64,000 bases of DNA from Sporomusa malonica (GCF_900176355.1 NZ_FWXI01000011.1:62001-126000); one strand, 5' to 3'. Numbered from the stretch's first letter, positions 29,826 to 39,215 are shown. Notes: a model not told the origin generated them from the letters alone. Numbers and translations are program-made.

Positions 29826-30543
29826 TGAAAAATGGGTACGGTCTGCTCTCAAGTGGACAGTAGAACAGACTGGGCTGCCGGTGAAGGTGGCTGGAGAATG
29901 CAGCAATGGCTTGGAAGCGTTAGATTGGTTAAAGACCAATCAGGCTGACTTGGTACTCGCTGACATTACCATGCCGGTTATGACTGGATTGACGTTCCTG
30001 GAACAGCTCAGGCAGGCTGGAAATGAACAGGATGTCATCTTTATTACGGTAAACGAGGACTTTAGCTGTGTCCAGCAGGCGCTCAGGGCCGGAGCGATTG
30101 ATTATCTCTTAAAACCGGTCGAAGAGGACAAGTTGACAGCGTGTTTGGCAAAATGGCTTGAGCGCCGGCAAAAAGCAAATAGGCAGCAGGAAAGAGTGGA
30201 ACCGCTGCCAGCTAAGCATCTGTCGCCTGTAGAGCAGGTAATGAAATATATTGAGTCGCTGCCGCCTGGGCAGGTAACGCTGGCTGAGGCAGCCAAGCAT
30301 GTGTACATGAATCCAAGCTATTTGAGTCAGCTATTTAAGCAGCAGCAAGGGATCAACTTTATTGACTATGTGACGCAGATCAGATTAAAAGAGGCCAAGC
30401 GCCTATTATCTTCGACGACCCTGAGGATTTCTGAGATTGCTGAGCGGTTGGGTTATTCTGACTTGGCCTATTTTACAAATATATTTAAAAAGAGTTGTCA
30501 GGTGACACCGTCTGAGTACCGTAAAACCCACAGTCACCAGTAG
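29800..30543 (+). CDS. Response regulator, REC plus AraC-type DNA-binding domain (YesN type)
   Basis: 247 residues. The receiver domain has its phospho-acceptor Asp in LVLADITMPVMTGL and the conserved Lys in YLLKPVEEDK. The C-terminal AraC HTH covers about 145-245 (MNPSYLSQLFKQQQGINFID; RISEIAERLGYSDLAYFTNI). The usual LTAY switch residues read ITVN here. It overlaps the kinase gene by 26 bases. It is the likely regulator of the uxa/TRAP genes upstream. The ATG at 29800 is set by the REC N-terminus NHILIVDDEKW. Confidence 0.9.
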   Translation: MNHILIVDDEKWVRSALKWTVEQTGLPVKVAGECSNGLEALDWLKTNQADLVLADITMPVMTGLTFLEQLRQAGNEQDVIFITVNEDFSCVQQALRAGAIDYLLKPVEEDKLTACLAKWLERRQKANRQQERVEPLPAKHLSPVEQVMKYIESLPPGQVTLAEAAKHVYMNPSYLSQLFKQQQGINFIDYVTQIRLKEAKRLLSSTTLRISEIAERLGYSDLAYFTNIFKKSCQVTPSEYRKTHSHQ

Positions 30544-30827
30544 CCCAACTGCTGGTGACGACGGCCTCAAGTGCCAGGATTATTGAGTAGTCCAAGAATC
30601 CGATGCCAAGAGGGCCTGAGTGGCTAGCAGTGATTTAGGATATAAAAAGAATCCGGGAAACGAGATTGCCACGCTGACGCTCGCAATGACTGGGAAATAA
30701 GCCCTCGTCATTGCGAACAACGTGAAGCAATCTCGTTTTTTGCATATAGGCGTATCATAGTAAACTTGACGCTAGTTGCATTCTGGAATAAACTAGTAAA
30801 TATCCTGTGCTGTGGGAGGTGGATGAA
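30544..30827. other. Intergenic region with terminator-like hairpin and dispersed repeat
   Basis: GTCACCAG/CTGGTGAC forms a hairpin across the stop codon region (30533-30559). The rest holds the palindromic repeat described separately and, at its end, the ribosome site GGGAGGTGG for the MFS gene. Confidence 0.5.
30659..30737. repeat. Dispersed palindromic repeat, copy 1
   Basis: A 79-base imperfect palindrome. AACGAGATTGC pairs with GCAATCTCGTT at the ends, and GCTCGCAATGAC pairs with GTCATTGCGA inside. A closely similar element lies at 49223-49303. It has no coding capacity. Confidence 0.8.
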
Positions 30828-32090
30828 ATGGCAGCTGTAGGCATGAAAGAGACATTTCGGGCGCTTAGGCACCGTAACTACCGGTTATTTTACTTTGGTC
30901 ATGGCATGTCGCTCATCGGCACCTGGATGCAGCGGACAGCGACCATTTGGCTGGTATACCGGCTGACACAGTCGCCGGAAGTTTTGGGAACTGTTGATTT
31001 TGTGGGGCAAATTGCTGGCGTAGTGCTGATCCCTTTTGCCGGGGTGCTATTAGACCGCTGGAACAGATATCGGGTTATACTCTGGACCCAGGTCTTAAGT
31101 ATGGTGCAGGCACTTGCCTTGGCGGCTCTGGTATTTTCCGGTACAGTGGCTGTATGGCATATTGTTGTGCTTAACACCATCTTGGGGATGATTAATTCGT
31201 TTGATATGCCTGCTCGTCAGGCGTTTATTTCTCAGATTGTTGAAGATAAAGAAGACTTGGCCAACGCCATTGCCCTAAACTCGGCGATGTTCAACGGGGC
31301 GCGGATTGTCGGCCCCTCGGTTGCTGGGCTGGCAATTGCCGCCTTTGGCGAAGGGTTATGCTATCTGTTTAACGGACTTAGCTATATTGCTATTCTCGGT
31401 GCACTGCTGGCGATGAAGCTGACTGCGCCGCAAGCGGCTGCTTCAACCTCGGAAGATATAATAGGCGGATTAAAAGAAGGCTTTATTTATACCTATAATT
31501 CACTGCCGATTCGGATGGTGCTCTTGTTGCTGGCACTCTTGAGTTTGGTGGGATTCCCTGTTTTACCGTTGATGCCGCTATTTGCCGGACAGGTTTTGGG
31601 TGGCGGTCCGGAGATACTGGGGTGGTTAATGGCGGCTTTCGGGATCGGGGCGCTTGTTGGGACAGTTTGTTTGGCGGCTCGTAAAACTGTGGTTGGTATT
31701 GAAAAGGTGATTGCGATCAATTCAGTTATTTTTGCTGTGGGCCTAATGGCCTTCTCGCTGTCAACAAAACTATGGCTTTCCCTGGGCATCGCTTTTATTA
31801 TGGGATTTGGTCTCATCGCACAGATGGCTTCAACAAATACCATTATCCAAACCCTGGTGGATGAAGATAAACGGGGACGGGTTATGAGCCTATATGTCCT
31901 GTCTTTTGGCGGGATTACGCCAATCGGCAGCTTACTTGCCGGTCATGCGGCCGGGGTGATTGGAACCCCCTATACTTTTTTTGTTGGCGGACTGCTTGCA
32001 CTTACTGGCGCAGTGATATTCGCCTGGAACTTGCCAGCATGGAGGGCTGCTGCCTGTCCGATATATGCAAAAAGGGGTTTGACTAGATGA
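30828..32090 (+). CDS. MFS transporter (EntS/MFS_3-type exporter)
   Basis: A 420-residue major facilitator protein with about 12 spans. The conserved motif between helices 2 and 3 reads AGVLLDRWNRYRV, and the N-terminus FRALRHRNYRLFYFGHGMSLIGTW is typical of the MFS_3/enterobactin-exporter group (written here as short overlapping segments of that region). ATG at 30828 sits 5 bases after GGGAGGTGG. It stands alone, so the substrate is unknown; family members export siderophores, macrolides or other small molecules. Confidence 0.88.
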   Translation: MAAVGMKETFRALRHRNYRLFYFGHGMSLIGTWMQRTATIWLVYRLTQSPEVLGTVDFVGQIAGVVLIPFAGVLLDRWNRYRVILWTQVLSMVQALALAALVFSGTVAVWHIVVLNTILGMINSFDMPARQAFISQIVEDKEDLANAIALNSAMFNGARIVGPSVAGLAIAAFGEGLCYLFNGLSYIAILGALLAMKLTAPQAAASTSEDIIGGLKEGFIYTYNSLPIRMVLLLLALLSLVGFPVLPLMPLFAGQVLGGGPEILGWLMAAFGIGALVGTVCLAARKTVVGIEKVIAINSVIFAVGLMAFSLSTKLWLSLGIAFIMGFGLIAQMASTNTIIQTLVDEDKRGRVMSLYVLSFGGITPIGSLLAGHAAGVIGTPYTFFVGGLLALTGAVIFAWNLPAWRAAACPIYAKRGLTR

Positions 32091-32182
32091 TAGACAAAGG
32101 GATTTAATGCTTTATGTAGAATTAATATTATGTAATCAATCAATATGTTAATCGAATTTTATAGCAGGGGAGAAGTGGTATC

Positions 32183-34144
32183 TTGCAGAGTATCCAGTTC
32201 AAACAATCGCTTTATACTGGTCTTATTATACTTATGGTTACCGCACTGCTGTTGGCTGGGAACAGTTATTTTCTATCTGGGTATGCAGACGGGGTTAATC
32301 GTGATGCCGCTGTTCAGGGGGTAGCTGGTCTAAACTTAGAGCTTGAAGATTTGCGGGAACGAGTTAGTGCAGCCGCAGCGCTGGCTGCCGGGCGTCCAGA
32401 CATAGTGCAAGCGCTTGTTACGCAGGATCCGGCTGTCGCTATGCGGGCTGTTGAAGGGATAAGTAGTCAAGGTAATATCTCTTTTATCCAGGTGCTGGAC
32501 AGCCAGGGGCGGATTTTAGCTGGTGAGGGGAAACAAGTAGCTGGACAGTCTGCCGCAAAAATTGCTCAACAGGGCAAAGTGGCTGCCTATTATGACGCCG
32601 TACCAGGCCAGAGCGTCATGAGTGTGGCTGTTGTACCGGTGAAAGGCCCCGGTACCAGCGTGATCGGGGCTATAGTGACAGGTGTTGCTGTTAGTCAGGA
32701 TCTGTTCGTGGATAAAATAAAAGCCATCCACAAGGTAGATGCTACAATATTTGCTGGCGATGTACGGGTGGCTACAACAGTAGAGCAGGATGGCAAACGG
32801 GTAACAGGTACTAAGCTGGATAGTAAGATTGCTGCTATTGTATTAGAAAACAATCAGCCGTTTGCTGGTGAGGCTAAGATCCTCGGGATGCCTTATGTCA
32901 CCTATTATCAGCCAATCCTAGGAAGTGACCAGAAACCAATCGGTGTATTATTTGCCGGCAAATCAGAGGTTCAGGCACTGGCAGTGCGCAATCAGAGTCT
33001 GCTTACCATGGGGGCTGCCGGTTTAGTTATATTTTTTCTCGGTATAGTCTTCTCTGTATGGGTGGCGCGCAAGTTGACCAAACCGCTGAAAGAGCTGGAA
33101 GAGTTGATGCAGCATAGTGGCCAGGGCGATCTAACAGTACGGGCTGAAGTAAGATCTAAAGACGAAATTGGCCGTTTGACGCAGTCGTTTAATACCATGA
33201 TTGCAAGCCAGGCTGAACTTGTTGGTGCAGTAACAAGAGCAAGCCAGGAGATTGCGGCAGCTTCTGAGCATTTAGCAGCGTCGAGTCAAGAAATGAGTTC
33301 AACCGTAAATGAGGTTGCTGGCAATATGGGCCAGGTGGCAGACAATGCTCAATCAGGTGAGTTATCTGCGCAAACGGCAGCTGCGGTACTGGCGCAGTTA
33401 GCCGACTTGATCGGATTGGCTAAGGAGCGGGCCGTATCAGCCCAAGCAGTATCTGCTGTGACCTCTCAGGCCGCAGCTTCAGGGCAAGCAATGGTATCAG
33501 GGACGGTAGCCAGTATTACTGAGATGCAGGCTAAAATCTTAGAGACAGAGGAGCTAATCAGTAAGCTGAACGATTATTCCAGTCAGATTGGCGTCATTAC
33601 TGAAACCATAACTGGCATTGCGTCACAAACCAACCTATTAGCGCTCAATGCCGCCATTGAGGCTGCCCGGGCAGGGGAAGCCGGACGTGGCTTTGCCGTC
33701 GTAGCAGAAGAGGTGCGAAAACTAGCCGAACAATCAAGTAACGGCGCGCAGGAAGTGGCTGCCCTGCTGGGAAAAGTTACGACAAGCACGGCTGCGGCTG
33801 TAGAAGCGGCCCAACATAGCAGGGCTGGCATGGAACAGGTGGTTAAATCAACAGGCACAGCCAGCATTGCACTTGACAGCATTTTGGCAGCTGCAGGCGA
33901 AACAGTAACCGATATTGACCGGATTATGAAAGTAGCTGATGATGAAGTAATTACATCAAGCCAAATTGTGGCGCTAATTAGCAGCCTGACCCAAGGTTTG
34001 CAAGAGACAACCGGGTTATCCAAAGAAGTAGCTACTGCCGCCGAGCAAACGGCAGAGGTTGTAGAAACAGTAGCTGCCAGTGCTCAGGAGTTAACAAGCA
34101 TGGCGGCAGAGCTTAAGAATATGGTTGTTAGGTTCAAGGTGTAG
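32183..34144 (+). CDS. Methyl-accepting chemotaxis protein with single Cache sensor
   Basis: A 653-residue chemoreceptor: membrane span 1 (about residues 11-31), extracytoplasmic Cache domain (35-265), span 2 ([16 protein letters not shown]), HAMP ([19 protein letters not shown]) and a cytoplasmic signalling domain whose hairpin tip carries [20 protein letters not shown] and [16 protein letters not shown]. The start is probably TTG 32183, with GGGGAG upstream. It signals to the flagellar CheA system in response to an external ligand, probably a small organic acid, judging only from the Cache type. A terminator follows. Confidence 0.88.
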   Translation: MQSIQFKQSLYTGLIILMVTALLLAGNSYFLSGYADGVNRDAAVQGVAGLNLELEDLRERVSAAAALAAGRPDIVQALVTQDPAVAMRAVEGISSQGNISFIQVLDSQGRILAGEGKQVAGQSAAKIAQQGKVAAYYDAVPGQSVMSVAVVPVKGPGTSVIGAIVTGVAVSQDLFVDKIKAIHKVDATIFAGDVRVATTVEQDGKRVTGTKLDSKIAAIVLENNQPFAGEAKILGMPYVTYYQPILGSDQKPIGVLFAGKSEVQALAVRNQSLLTMGAAGLVIFFLGIVFSVWVARKLTKPLKELEELMQHSGQGDLTVRAEVRSKDEIGRLTQSFNTMIASQAELVGAVTRASQEIAAASEHLAASSQEMSSTVNEVAGNMGQVADNAQSGELSAQTAAAVLAQLADLIGLAKERAVSAQAVSAVTSQAAASGQAMVSGTVASITEMQAKILETEELISKLNDYSSQIGVITETITGIASQTNLLALNAAIEAARAGEAGRGFAVVAEEVRKLAEQSSNGAQEVAALLGKVTTSTAAAVEAAQHSRAGMEQVVKSTGTASIALDSILAAAGETVTDIDRIMKVADDEVITSSQIVALISSLTQGLQETTGLSKEVATAAEQTAEVVETVAASAQELTSMAAELKNMVVRFKV

Positions 34145-34150
34145 TCACGT

Positions 34151-34192
34151 AAAAAGCCGGTAGACACTAGTTTGTGTCTATCGGCTTTTTTC
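34151..34192 (+). terminator. Terminator of chemoreceptor gene
   Basis: AAAAAGCCGGTAGACAC pairs with GTGTCTATCGGCTTTTT (one G-U) across a 6-base loop, followed by T. Confidence 0.85.
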
Positions 34193-34265
34193 TAGTTCAT
34201 AGGTAATGGGTTAGAATGTAATTCCCCCGCATATAATAGGGTAAAACCTAGCTACGGGGGCTATT

Positions 34266-34889
34266 TTGAGACAAGTTGGCATTGAATGTATTGCAATGTA
34301 TGCATGGGTATACTTAGTGGTGTGGGCAAATGTTCAGGGTATAGTAGTATATGGCAGCTTTGTGATAGGGACGATACTCCCTGCTTTGCTATATCTCCAT
34401 TATGTAGACAGAAAAAATTTGTGTGAATACTTGCAGATGCGAATGGACAAATGGTTGTGCGGCATTAGCTGGGGCGTGGGATTTAGCCTGCTATTTACTG
34501 GCGTCAGCTTGACTAAAGCAATGCTTATAGGCGAGGGCAGGTTAGGGTTTTTCTGGCCTGTTGATTATTGGTTAAACTCTGTTATTGCGGCAAGCGCAGT
34601 AGAAGAACTCTTTTTTCGAGGGTTTCTTCTGAACAAGCTGGCTGGCTCAGTCAGCTTCTGCAATGCTAACTTTGTAGTAAGTATTATGTTTATTGTCATT
34701 CATATTCCTGTTTGGGCTGCTGATGGCATATTAGGATGGGACATGCTTAATAATGCTATATATATAGGAACATTGAGCGGTATTTTTGGCTATTTATACT
34801 ACAGAACCCAGTCTTTATGGACACCGGTGATCCTCCATGCTACGAATAATTATCTGACATTAGTTACGATCGGAATGGTCTATAAGTAA
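34266..34889 (+). CDS. CPBP family intramembrane metalloprotease
   Basis: A 207-residue multi-span protein of the CAAX protease/bacteriocin-processing (Abi) family. The conserved EExxxR motif is AVEELFFRGFLLNKL, the second-motif His is in FIVIHIPV, and the HxxxN motif is HATNNYLT near the C-terminus. TTG at 34266 is the likely start, 5 bases after GGGGG. Bacterial relatives act in protein maturation or bacteriocin self-immunity. No peptide or bacteriocin gene is obvious beside it apart from the unusual next gene. Confidence 0.82.
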   Translation: MRQVGIECIAMYAWVYLVVWANVQGIVVYGSFVIGTILPALLYLHYVDRKNLCEYLQMRMDKWLCGISWGVGFSLLFTGVSLTKAMLIGEGRLGFFWPVDYWLNSVIAASAVEELFFRGFLLNKLAGSVSFCNANFVVSIMFIVIHIPVWAADGILGWDMLNNAIYIGTLSGIFGYLYYRTQSLWTPVILHATNNYLTLVTIGMVYK

Positions 34890-34944
34890 CATCGCAGTAC
34901 ATGTCGGCATATTATGTAGCAAAGAGGTTTAGGGAGGGATTTCT

Positions 34945-35250
34945 GTGGCTAATAAAAAGCGTCCTTACTGGGAGATGCCTGAGATTGAAGATTGGGACGA
35001 CGATGATGATGATGATGATGATTGGGAAGACGACGACAATGTAAGAGGAGAGCGGCAGATTCTTCCATTTGTTGTCGGCTTGGGGCTGGGGTTAGGCTTT
35101 GGCTGTTCCCCCCGGCGATTTTGTTATCCGCGCCAGTTCTCTTGCCGTCCACGCTTTTTTGGATGTTATCCCCGGCAGTTTTGCTATCCGCGCCAGTTCT
35201 CCTGCCGTCCGCGTTTTGGCTGTTATCCGCGTCCGTGCTTCCCGCTGTGA
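34945..35250 (+). CDS. Asp-rich / Cys-Tyr-Pro-Arg repeat protein, 101 aa
   Basis: A low-complexity protein in three blocks. First comes an acidic run of Asp and Trp (about residues 16-32), then a glycine/leucine segment (about 38-54), then a basic C-terminal third built from repeats such as CYPRQFSCRPRF and GCYPRQFCYPRQF, with nine Cys and many Tyr, Pro and Arg. The DNA of the repeats is itself repeated. GGAGGG lies 6 bases before the GTG start, so it is very probably translated. The composition recalls spore-coat or other cross-linked structural proteins, but I know of no family. Confidence 0.7.
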   Translation: MANKKRPYWEMPEIEDWDDDDDDDDDWEDDDNVRGERQILPFVVGLGLGLGFGCSPRRFCYPRQFSCRPRFFGCYPRQFCYPRQFSCRPRFGCYPRPCFPL

Positions 35251-35260
35251 ACAACAAAAA

Positions 35261-35287
35261 TCCCCGGAGATGCTCTCCGGGGATTTA
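35261..35287 (+). terminator. Hairpin after the repeat-protein gene
   Basis: ATCCCCGGAGA/TCTCCGGGGAT with a 3-base loop. Only TTTAT follows, so it may be a weak terminator. Confidence 0.6.
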
Positions 35288-35290
35288 TCT

Positions 35291-35395
35291 ATGGCAGACT
35301 TTAAGCGTAAAAAGTATACCAGGCAGGAGTTAGACAAGCTACTGTGGAAATTATCAGCATCAGATATTTTGCGAGGTTACTATGATTTGTATTGA
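35291..35395 (+). CDS. Possible small ORF, 34 aa, overlapping the ABC ATPase start
   Basis: A basic 34-residue open frame (starts MADFKRKKYTRQELDKLL) whose stop overlaps the start of the following ATPase gene by 14 bases, suggesting coupled translation. It starts inside the flank of a hairpin and has no clean ribosome site. No family recognised. Confidence 0.35.
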   Translation: MADFKRKKYTRQELDKLLWKLSASDILRGYYDLY

Positions 35396-36221
35396 GGGTT
35401 TGGTAAAAAAATTCGGAGAACGAACAGCAGTAAATAACTTGAGCTTGACGATTGAACAGGGTGAAACCTTTGGATTGCTTGGTCCTAACGGCGCCGGTAA
35501 AACTACGACGATCAGGATTTTAACCATGCTCACCAGGCCAACGGCTGGCAGCATTACCATTAACGGCTGCCGGTTGCCTGAGGATGAGCTGGCCGTGAAA
35601 TCGCTTATTGGCGTTGTCCCACAACACTTTAATATTGATATTGATTTGACGGCCAGAGAAAACCTGGATTTGCACGGGCGTTTACACCATATGCCCCGAG
35701 ATCTGCGCCAGCGGCGGATTGAAGCGCTTTTAGATTATGTTGAGCTTAAGGAACGCGGCAATGACATGGTGAATACCTTTTCCGGCGGGATGAAACGTCG
35801 GCTGATGATCGCGCGGGCGCTTTTGCATGAGCCGCAAGTCTTATTTTTGGATGAGCCGACTGTCGGGCTTGATCCCCAGGTCAGACGGAGGCTGTGGGAT
35901 CTGATTCGCCGTCTGAATGCCGATGGGTTAACCGTGTTACTGACGACCCACTACATTGAAGAGGCTGAGAGTCTCTGCCGGCGTGTTGCTATTATGGAAA
36001 AGGGGCAGCTGATTGCGCTTAATAGCCCAACCGCGTTATGCGAACGGCTTGGCAGTTATGTTGTGGAATGGACAGAAAGTGAAGGTACCCAGTATCGATT
36101 TTTTGCCAGCCGGATTGAAGCAGCGGCTTTTGCCGGGACGTTGGCTGCAAATACATCGCTGAGGCATACTAATCTGGAGGATGTATTTGTTGAACTAACC
36201 GGTCGCCGGGTAAGTGGCTAA
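35382..36221 (+). CDS. ABC transporter ATP-binding protein (NodI/DrrA type), no permease adjacent
   Basis: A 279-residue ATPase with Walker A GPNGAGKTTT, signature FSGGMKRRLM, Walker B VLFLDEPTVGLDPQ and H-loop LLTTHYIEEAE. The shortened C-terminal region ends in NLEDVFVELTG like the paralogue at 11.9 kb. Unlike that copy it has no permease next to it; the downstream gene is cca. It may serve a permease encoded elsewhere, or may have lost its partner. GAGG lies upstream of the ATG. Confidence 0.88.
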   Translation: MICIEGLVKKFGERTAVNNLSLTIEQGETFGLLGPNGAGKTTTIRILTMLTRPTAGSITINGCRLPEDELAVKSLIGVVPQHFNIDIDLTARENLDLHGRLHHMPRDLRQRRIEALLDYVELKERGNDMVNTFSGGMKRRLMIARALLHEPQVLFLDEPTVGLDPQVRRRLWDLIRRLNADGLTVLLTTHYIEEAESLCRRVAIMEKGQLIALNSPTALCERLGSYVVEWTESEGTQYRFFASRIEAAAFAGTLAANTSLRHTNLEDVFVELTGRRVSG

Positions 36222-36231
36222 AGGAGTACGT

Positions 36232-37653
36232 ATGGAATCAGCCGGACAGATAATGGCGGCCCTGGCCGCTGCCGGACATGAGGCGTATATTGTGGGCGGC
36301 GCGGTGCGGGACATAATGCGTGGTGCTCAGCCTGTTGACATTGATATTGCTACAAGCGCAATTCCGGATGAAATAGTTATGATTGCCTCACGCCGGGGAT
36401 GGAAGGCGATTACGATTGGTGCGGCGTTTGGTGTGGTGGCTGTGGTGGCTGATGGTCGTAACTATGAGATTGCCACGTTTCGCAGTGAACGGTATGGGGC
36501 AGACAGTCACCGCCCGGAAGCAGTTAGACTGGGAGTGAGCCTGAGGGAAGACCTGGCTAGACGTGATTTTACCATAAATGCTATGGCGATGGATGCTGAC
36601 GGCAGGGTTATTGACTTGTTTGGGGGGCAGCAAGACCTAGCAGCCAGGCTAATTCGCGCAGTAGGCAATCCGCATGAACGGTTTGCCGAGGATGGTCTAA
36701 GGATGTTCCGGGCTGCCCGCTTTGCTGCCCGCTTTGGTTTTACCCTGGAGAACGGTACGCTGGACGCAATTTCTGCCAATCTAGGCCGGATAAATGGTCT
36801 GTCGGTTGAGCGGGTTCAGGCTGAAATCGGGAAAACGCTGATGGCTGATTTTGCGTCACAGGGGCTTGCTATACTGCTTCAAGCTGGGCTGCTGGGAGCA
36901 ACCTGCCAGGCAAAAGAACAGGGACAGGCGCATGCTGTGCCGATTCTGCCAGAGCTTGCTCACCTGAACGGGTTGTCGCAAAACCCGAAATATCATCTGC
37001 ATGATGCGTGGCAGCATACGCTTGCTGCTGTCGATCTCACACCACCAACGGCTGTGTTACGCTGGGCGGCACTACTGCATGATGTTGCTAAAGGTTGGCC
37101 AGGAGTACGTACGATCAACCGCGAGGGTCAGCCGTCTGATCCTGGTCACGATAAGGCTGGGGCTGAGGCAGCAGCGGCTATCTTGGGGCGATTAAGGGTA
37201 GAGCGCCAAGTGCTTGAGCAGGTGGTATGGCTTATCCGACATCATCTGGTTTTTCCCCCGGCAGAGTGTAAGACGGTACTGAAGTGGCTCAAGCGCTTGG
37301 CCGGTGGCTTTAAAAGCAGCAGCCAGTTTGGTGCTGCGTTAGAGCAATTGTTTGCTCTGCATCAGGCCGACAGGCTGGCCGGACATACTCAGCCTGATAT
37401 TGACGGCCTGGAGGCTGTACAGTCCATAGCCAGCAGTATTTTGATGGAGATACCGTTTTTCCCAGCGCAACTTAAACTGCGTGGACAGGAAATTTCTTCC
37501 AAGATTGGTGGCGGGCTTGAAGTTGGCCGTTTTCAGCAGAATCTGTTAGCGAGAATTCAGGCAGGGCAACTTAGCAATACGCATGCTGCTCTTGTTGCCG
37601 CACTTGACGCTCGTGCCCGGCGAATGCTGCTAAAGCAGCAGGATTGTTTTTAA
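36232..37653 (+). CDS. cca: CCA tRNA nucleotidyltransferase (class II, HD domain)
   Basis: Adds or repairs the 3' CCA of tRNAs. 473 residues. The polymerase head has the nucleotidyltransferase motif IVGGAVRDIMRGAQPVDIDI with the two metal Asp, then RRDFTINAMAMD and the nucleotide-selecting EDGLRMFRAARFAARF. A C-terminal HD phosphohydrolase-like domain follows (WAALLHDVAKGWP, about residues 270-380). ATG at 36232 has AAGGAG 5 bases upstream; an earlier GTG at 36214 lies inside the preceding gene. Whether it adds the whole CCA or only part cannot be told here. Confidence 0.9.
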   Translation: MESAGQIMAALAAAGHEAYIVGGAVRDIMRGAQPVDIDIATSAIPDEIVMIASRRGWKAITIGAAFGVVAVVADGRNYEIATFRSERYGADSHRPEAVRLGVSLREDLARRDFTINAMAMDADGRVIDLFGGQQDLAARLIRAVGNPHERFAEDGLRMFRAARFAARFGFTLENGTLDAISANLGRINGLSVERVQAEIGKTLMADFASQGLAILLQAGLLGATCQAKEQGQAHAVPILPELAHLNGLSQNPKYHLHDAWQHTLAAVDLTPPTAVLRWAALLHDVAKGWPGVRTINREGQPSDPGHDKAGAEAAAAILGRLRVERQVLEQVVWLIRHHLVFPPAECKTVLKWLKRLAGGFKSSSQFGAALEQLFALHQADRLAGHTQPDIDGLEAVQSIASSILMEIPFFPAQLKLRGQEISSKIGGGLEVGRFQQNLLARIQAGQLSNTHAALVAALDARARRMLLKQQDCF

Positions 37654-37674
37654 AGGTTTCTGGACAAGGCACAC

Positions 37675-37703
37675 TTGACTACCGTGAAAGTATAATGTAT
37701 AAT
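37675..37703 (+). promoter_or_regulatory. Promoter of the serC T-box transcript
   Basis: TTGACT and TATAAT with exactly 17 bases between them, directly upstream of the serine T-box leader. Confidence 0.85.
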
Positions 37704-37714
37704 CGAAACAAGTT

Positions 37715-37932
37715 AAATGGCGTACACAATGAACAGGAAGTTAGTGGTTACAATCTCCAGAGAGCCGGCGGTTGGTGTGAGCCGGTGTGAGTAGCAATTA
37801 ATTCCGCCTGGGAGTGGCTGATGATGAATCTGACGGGTTCCGCCCGGTATCGCGGCAAAAGTTGGCCGAGAGGCAACATGGGTGGCAACGCGGGAATAGT
37901 TCTCGTCCCTATAGGGGATGAGGGCTTTTTTT
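37715..37932 (+). promoter_or_regulatory. T-box leader, serine specific (TCC specifier)
   Basis: Stem I includes AGAGAGCCGGCG and GTGTGAGCCGGTG. The specifier candidate TCC (37803-37805) is a serine codon. The T-box sequence GGGTGGCAACGCGG is at 37880-37893, and the terminator CTCGTCCC/GGGGATGAG (37902-37922) is followed by GGCTTTTTTT. Uncharged tRNA-Ser should switch serC on. Confidence 0.9.
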
Positions 37933-37976
37933 ATTTGGGACGATATTTTAATTTTTCTTTTAATGAGGTGATTTTA

Positions 37977-39074
37977 ATGGAAAAGAATTTTAAAAAAGTA
38001 TACAATTTTAATGCTGGACCAGCGGCATTGCCGCTTGCTGCTCTTCAAAAAGCGCAAGCAGAATTTCTTGACTTTAATGGTACTGGTATGTCAATTATGG
38101 AGCTTAGCCATCGCAGCAAAGAGTATGAAGCAGTACATAACCAGGCAATTGAATTATTGAAAGATTTGATGGCGATACCGGCAGGCTATGACGTTCTATT
38201 TTTGCAGGGCGGCGCCAGCCTGCAATTTGCCATGACGCCGATGAATTTTTTGCCGGCAGGCAAAAAGGCCGGATATGCCATGACTGGAGTTTGGTCAGAG
38301 AAAGCGTATGCCGAAGCTGAAAAACTGGGTGAAGTATTTGTTGCAGCATCGGCCAAGGCAGGCAATTACTGCAGCATTCCAGCTGTAGAAGAACTGCAAT
38401 ATGATGAGGCTGCAGCCTATCTGCACATTACCTCTAACAACACCATCTTTGGTACCCAGTGGCAGAATTTCCCTGAAACTGGGTCTGTGCCGCTTATTGC
38501 CGACATGTCCAGTGACATTCTGTCCAAACCGTTTGATGTCAGCAAGTTTGCCTTGATTTATGCCGGGGCGCAGAAAAACCTTGGCCCTTCTGGTGTAACA
38601 GTCGTCATTATCCGCCGCGATTTTATGGAGCAGGCTAACAAACAAGTGCCGACAATGCTTAGGTACGGAACCTACGCTAAAGATAACTCCTTATATAATA
38701 CACCGCCAACCTTCAGTATATATATGGTAAAGCTTATCTTAGAATGGGTCAAAGCGCAGGGGGGCGTGGCTGCCATTCACAAGCGTAACCAGGAAAAGGC
38801 GGCACTTATTTATCAGGCCATTGATTCCAGTGAGGGCTTCTATGTCGGCCATGCAGAGCCTGAAGCCCGGTCGCTGATGAACGTCACCTTTCGCCTTGCG
38901 AATGAGGGATTGGAGAAAAAATTCCTGGACCAGGCAAAAAAAGAGGGCTTCGTGGGTTTACCCGGTCACCGCTTAGTGGGAGGATGCCGGGCCTCGACAT
39001 ATAACGCAGTACCCTATGAATCCTGCCAGGCTTTACAGGAACTTATGTTGGCTTTCCATAAGGAAAATGCCTAA
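37977..39074 (+). CDS. serC: Phosphoserine aminotransferase
   Basis: PLP enzyme converting 3-phosphohydroxypyruvate plus glutamate to phosphoserine. 365 residues. N-terminus YNFNAGPAALPLAALQKAQ; the PLP-lysine region LIYAGAQKNLGPSGVTVVII; C-terminus GLPGHRLVGGCRASTYNA, all typical of SerC. The true start is ATG 37977 with GAGGTG 6 bases upstream; the frame happens to stay open through the T-box leader. The transcript is controlled by the serine T-box. serA is not in the window. Confidence 0.96.
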   Translation: MEKNFKKVYNFNAGPAALPLAALQKAQAEFLDFNGTGMSIMELSHRSKEYEAVHNQAIELLKDLMAIPAGYDVLFLQGGASLQFAMTPMNFLPAGKKAGYAMTGVWSEKAYAEAEKLGEVFVAASAKAGNYCSIPAVEELQYDEAAAYLHITSNNTIFGTQWQNFPETGSVPLIADMSSDILSKPFDVSKFALIYAGAQKNLGPSGVTVVIIRRDFMEQANKQVPTMLRYGTYAKDNSLYNTPPTFSIYMVKLILEWVKAQGGVAAIHKRNQEKAALIYQAIDSSEGFYVGHAEPEARSLMNVTFRLANEGLEKKFLDQAKKEGFVGLPGHRLVGGCRASTYNAVPYESCQALQELMLAFHKENA

Positions 39075-39148
39075 ACTTGGTCTCCCAGAATTTATAACGC
39101 AATTCTGTTGACATAAGAACGACTAAGGCTTCTGCCGGCGTCCTGAAG

Positions 39149-39175
39149 GACTTGGCACAAGCCAAGTCTTTTCTT
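39149..39175 (+). terminator. Terminator after serC
   Basis: GACTTGGC/GCCAAGTC stem with a 4-base loop, then TTTTCTT. It separates serC from the phosphatase gene, though read-through is possible. Confidence 0.75.
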
Positions 39176-39215
39176 AAAATAGAAGTCGGACAGACTTTAA
39201 CCTAAGGAGGAAAAT

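Noticed and set aside
35099..35395. 98-codon alternate frame across the repeat protein gene
   Set aside because: It only reflects the repeated DNA of the Cys/Tyr/Pro/Arg repeats. Only its last 34 codons might be a separate small gene.
37821..37976. 52-codon N-terminal extension of serC
   Set aside because: The frame is open through the T-box and terminator, but SerC homology starts at 37977, where there is a ribosome site.
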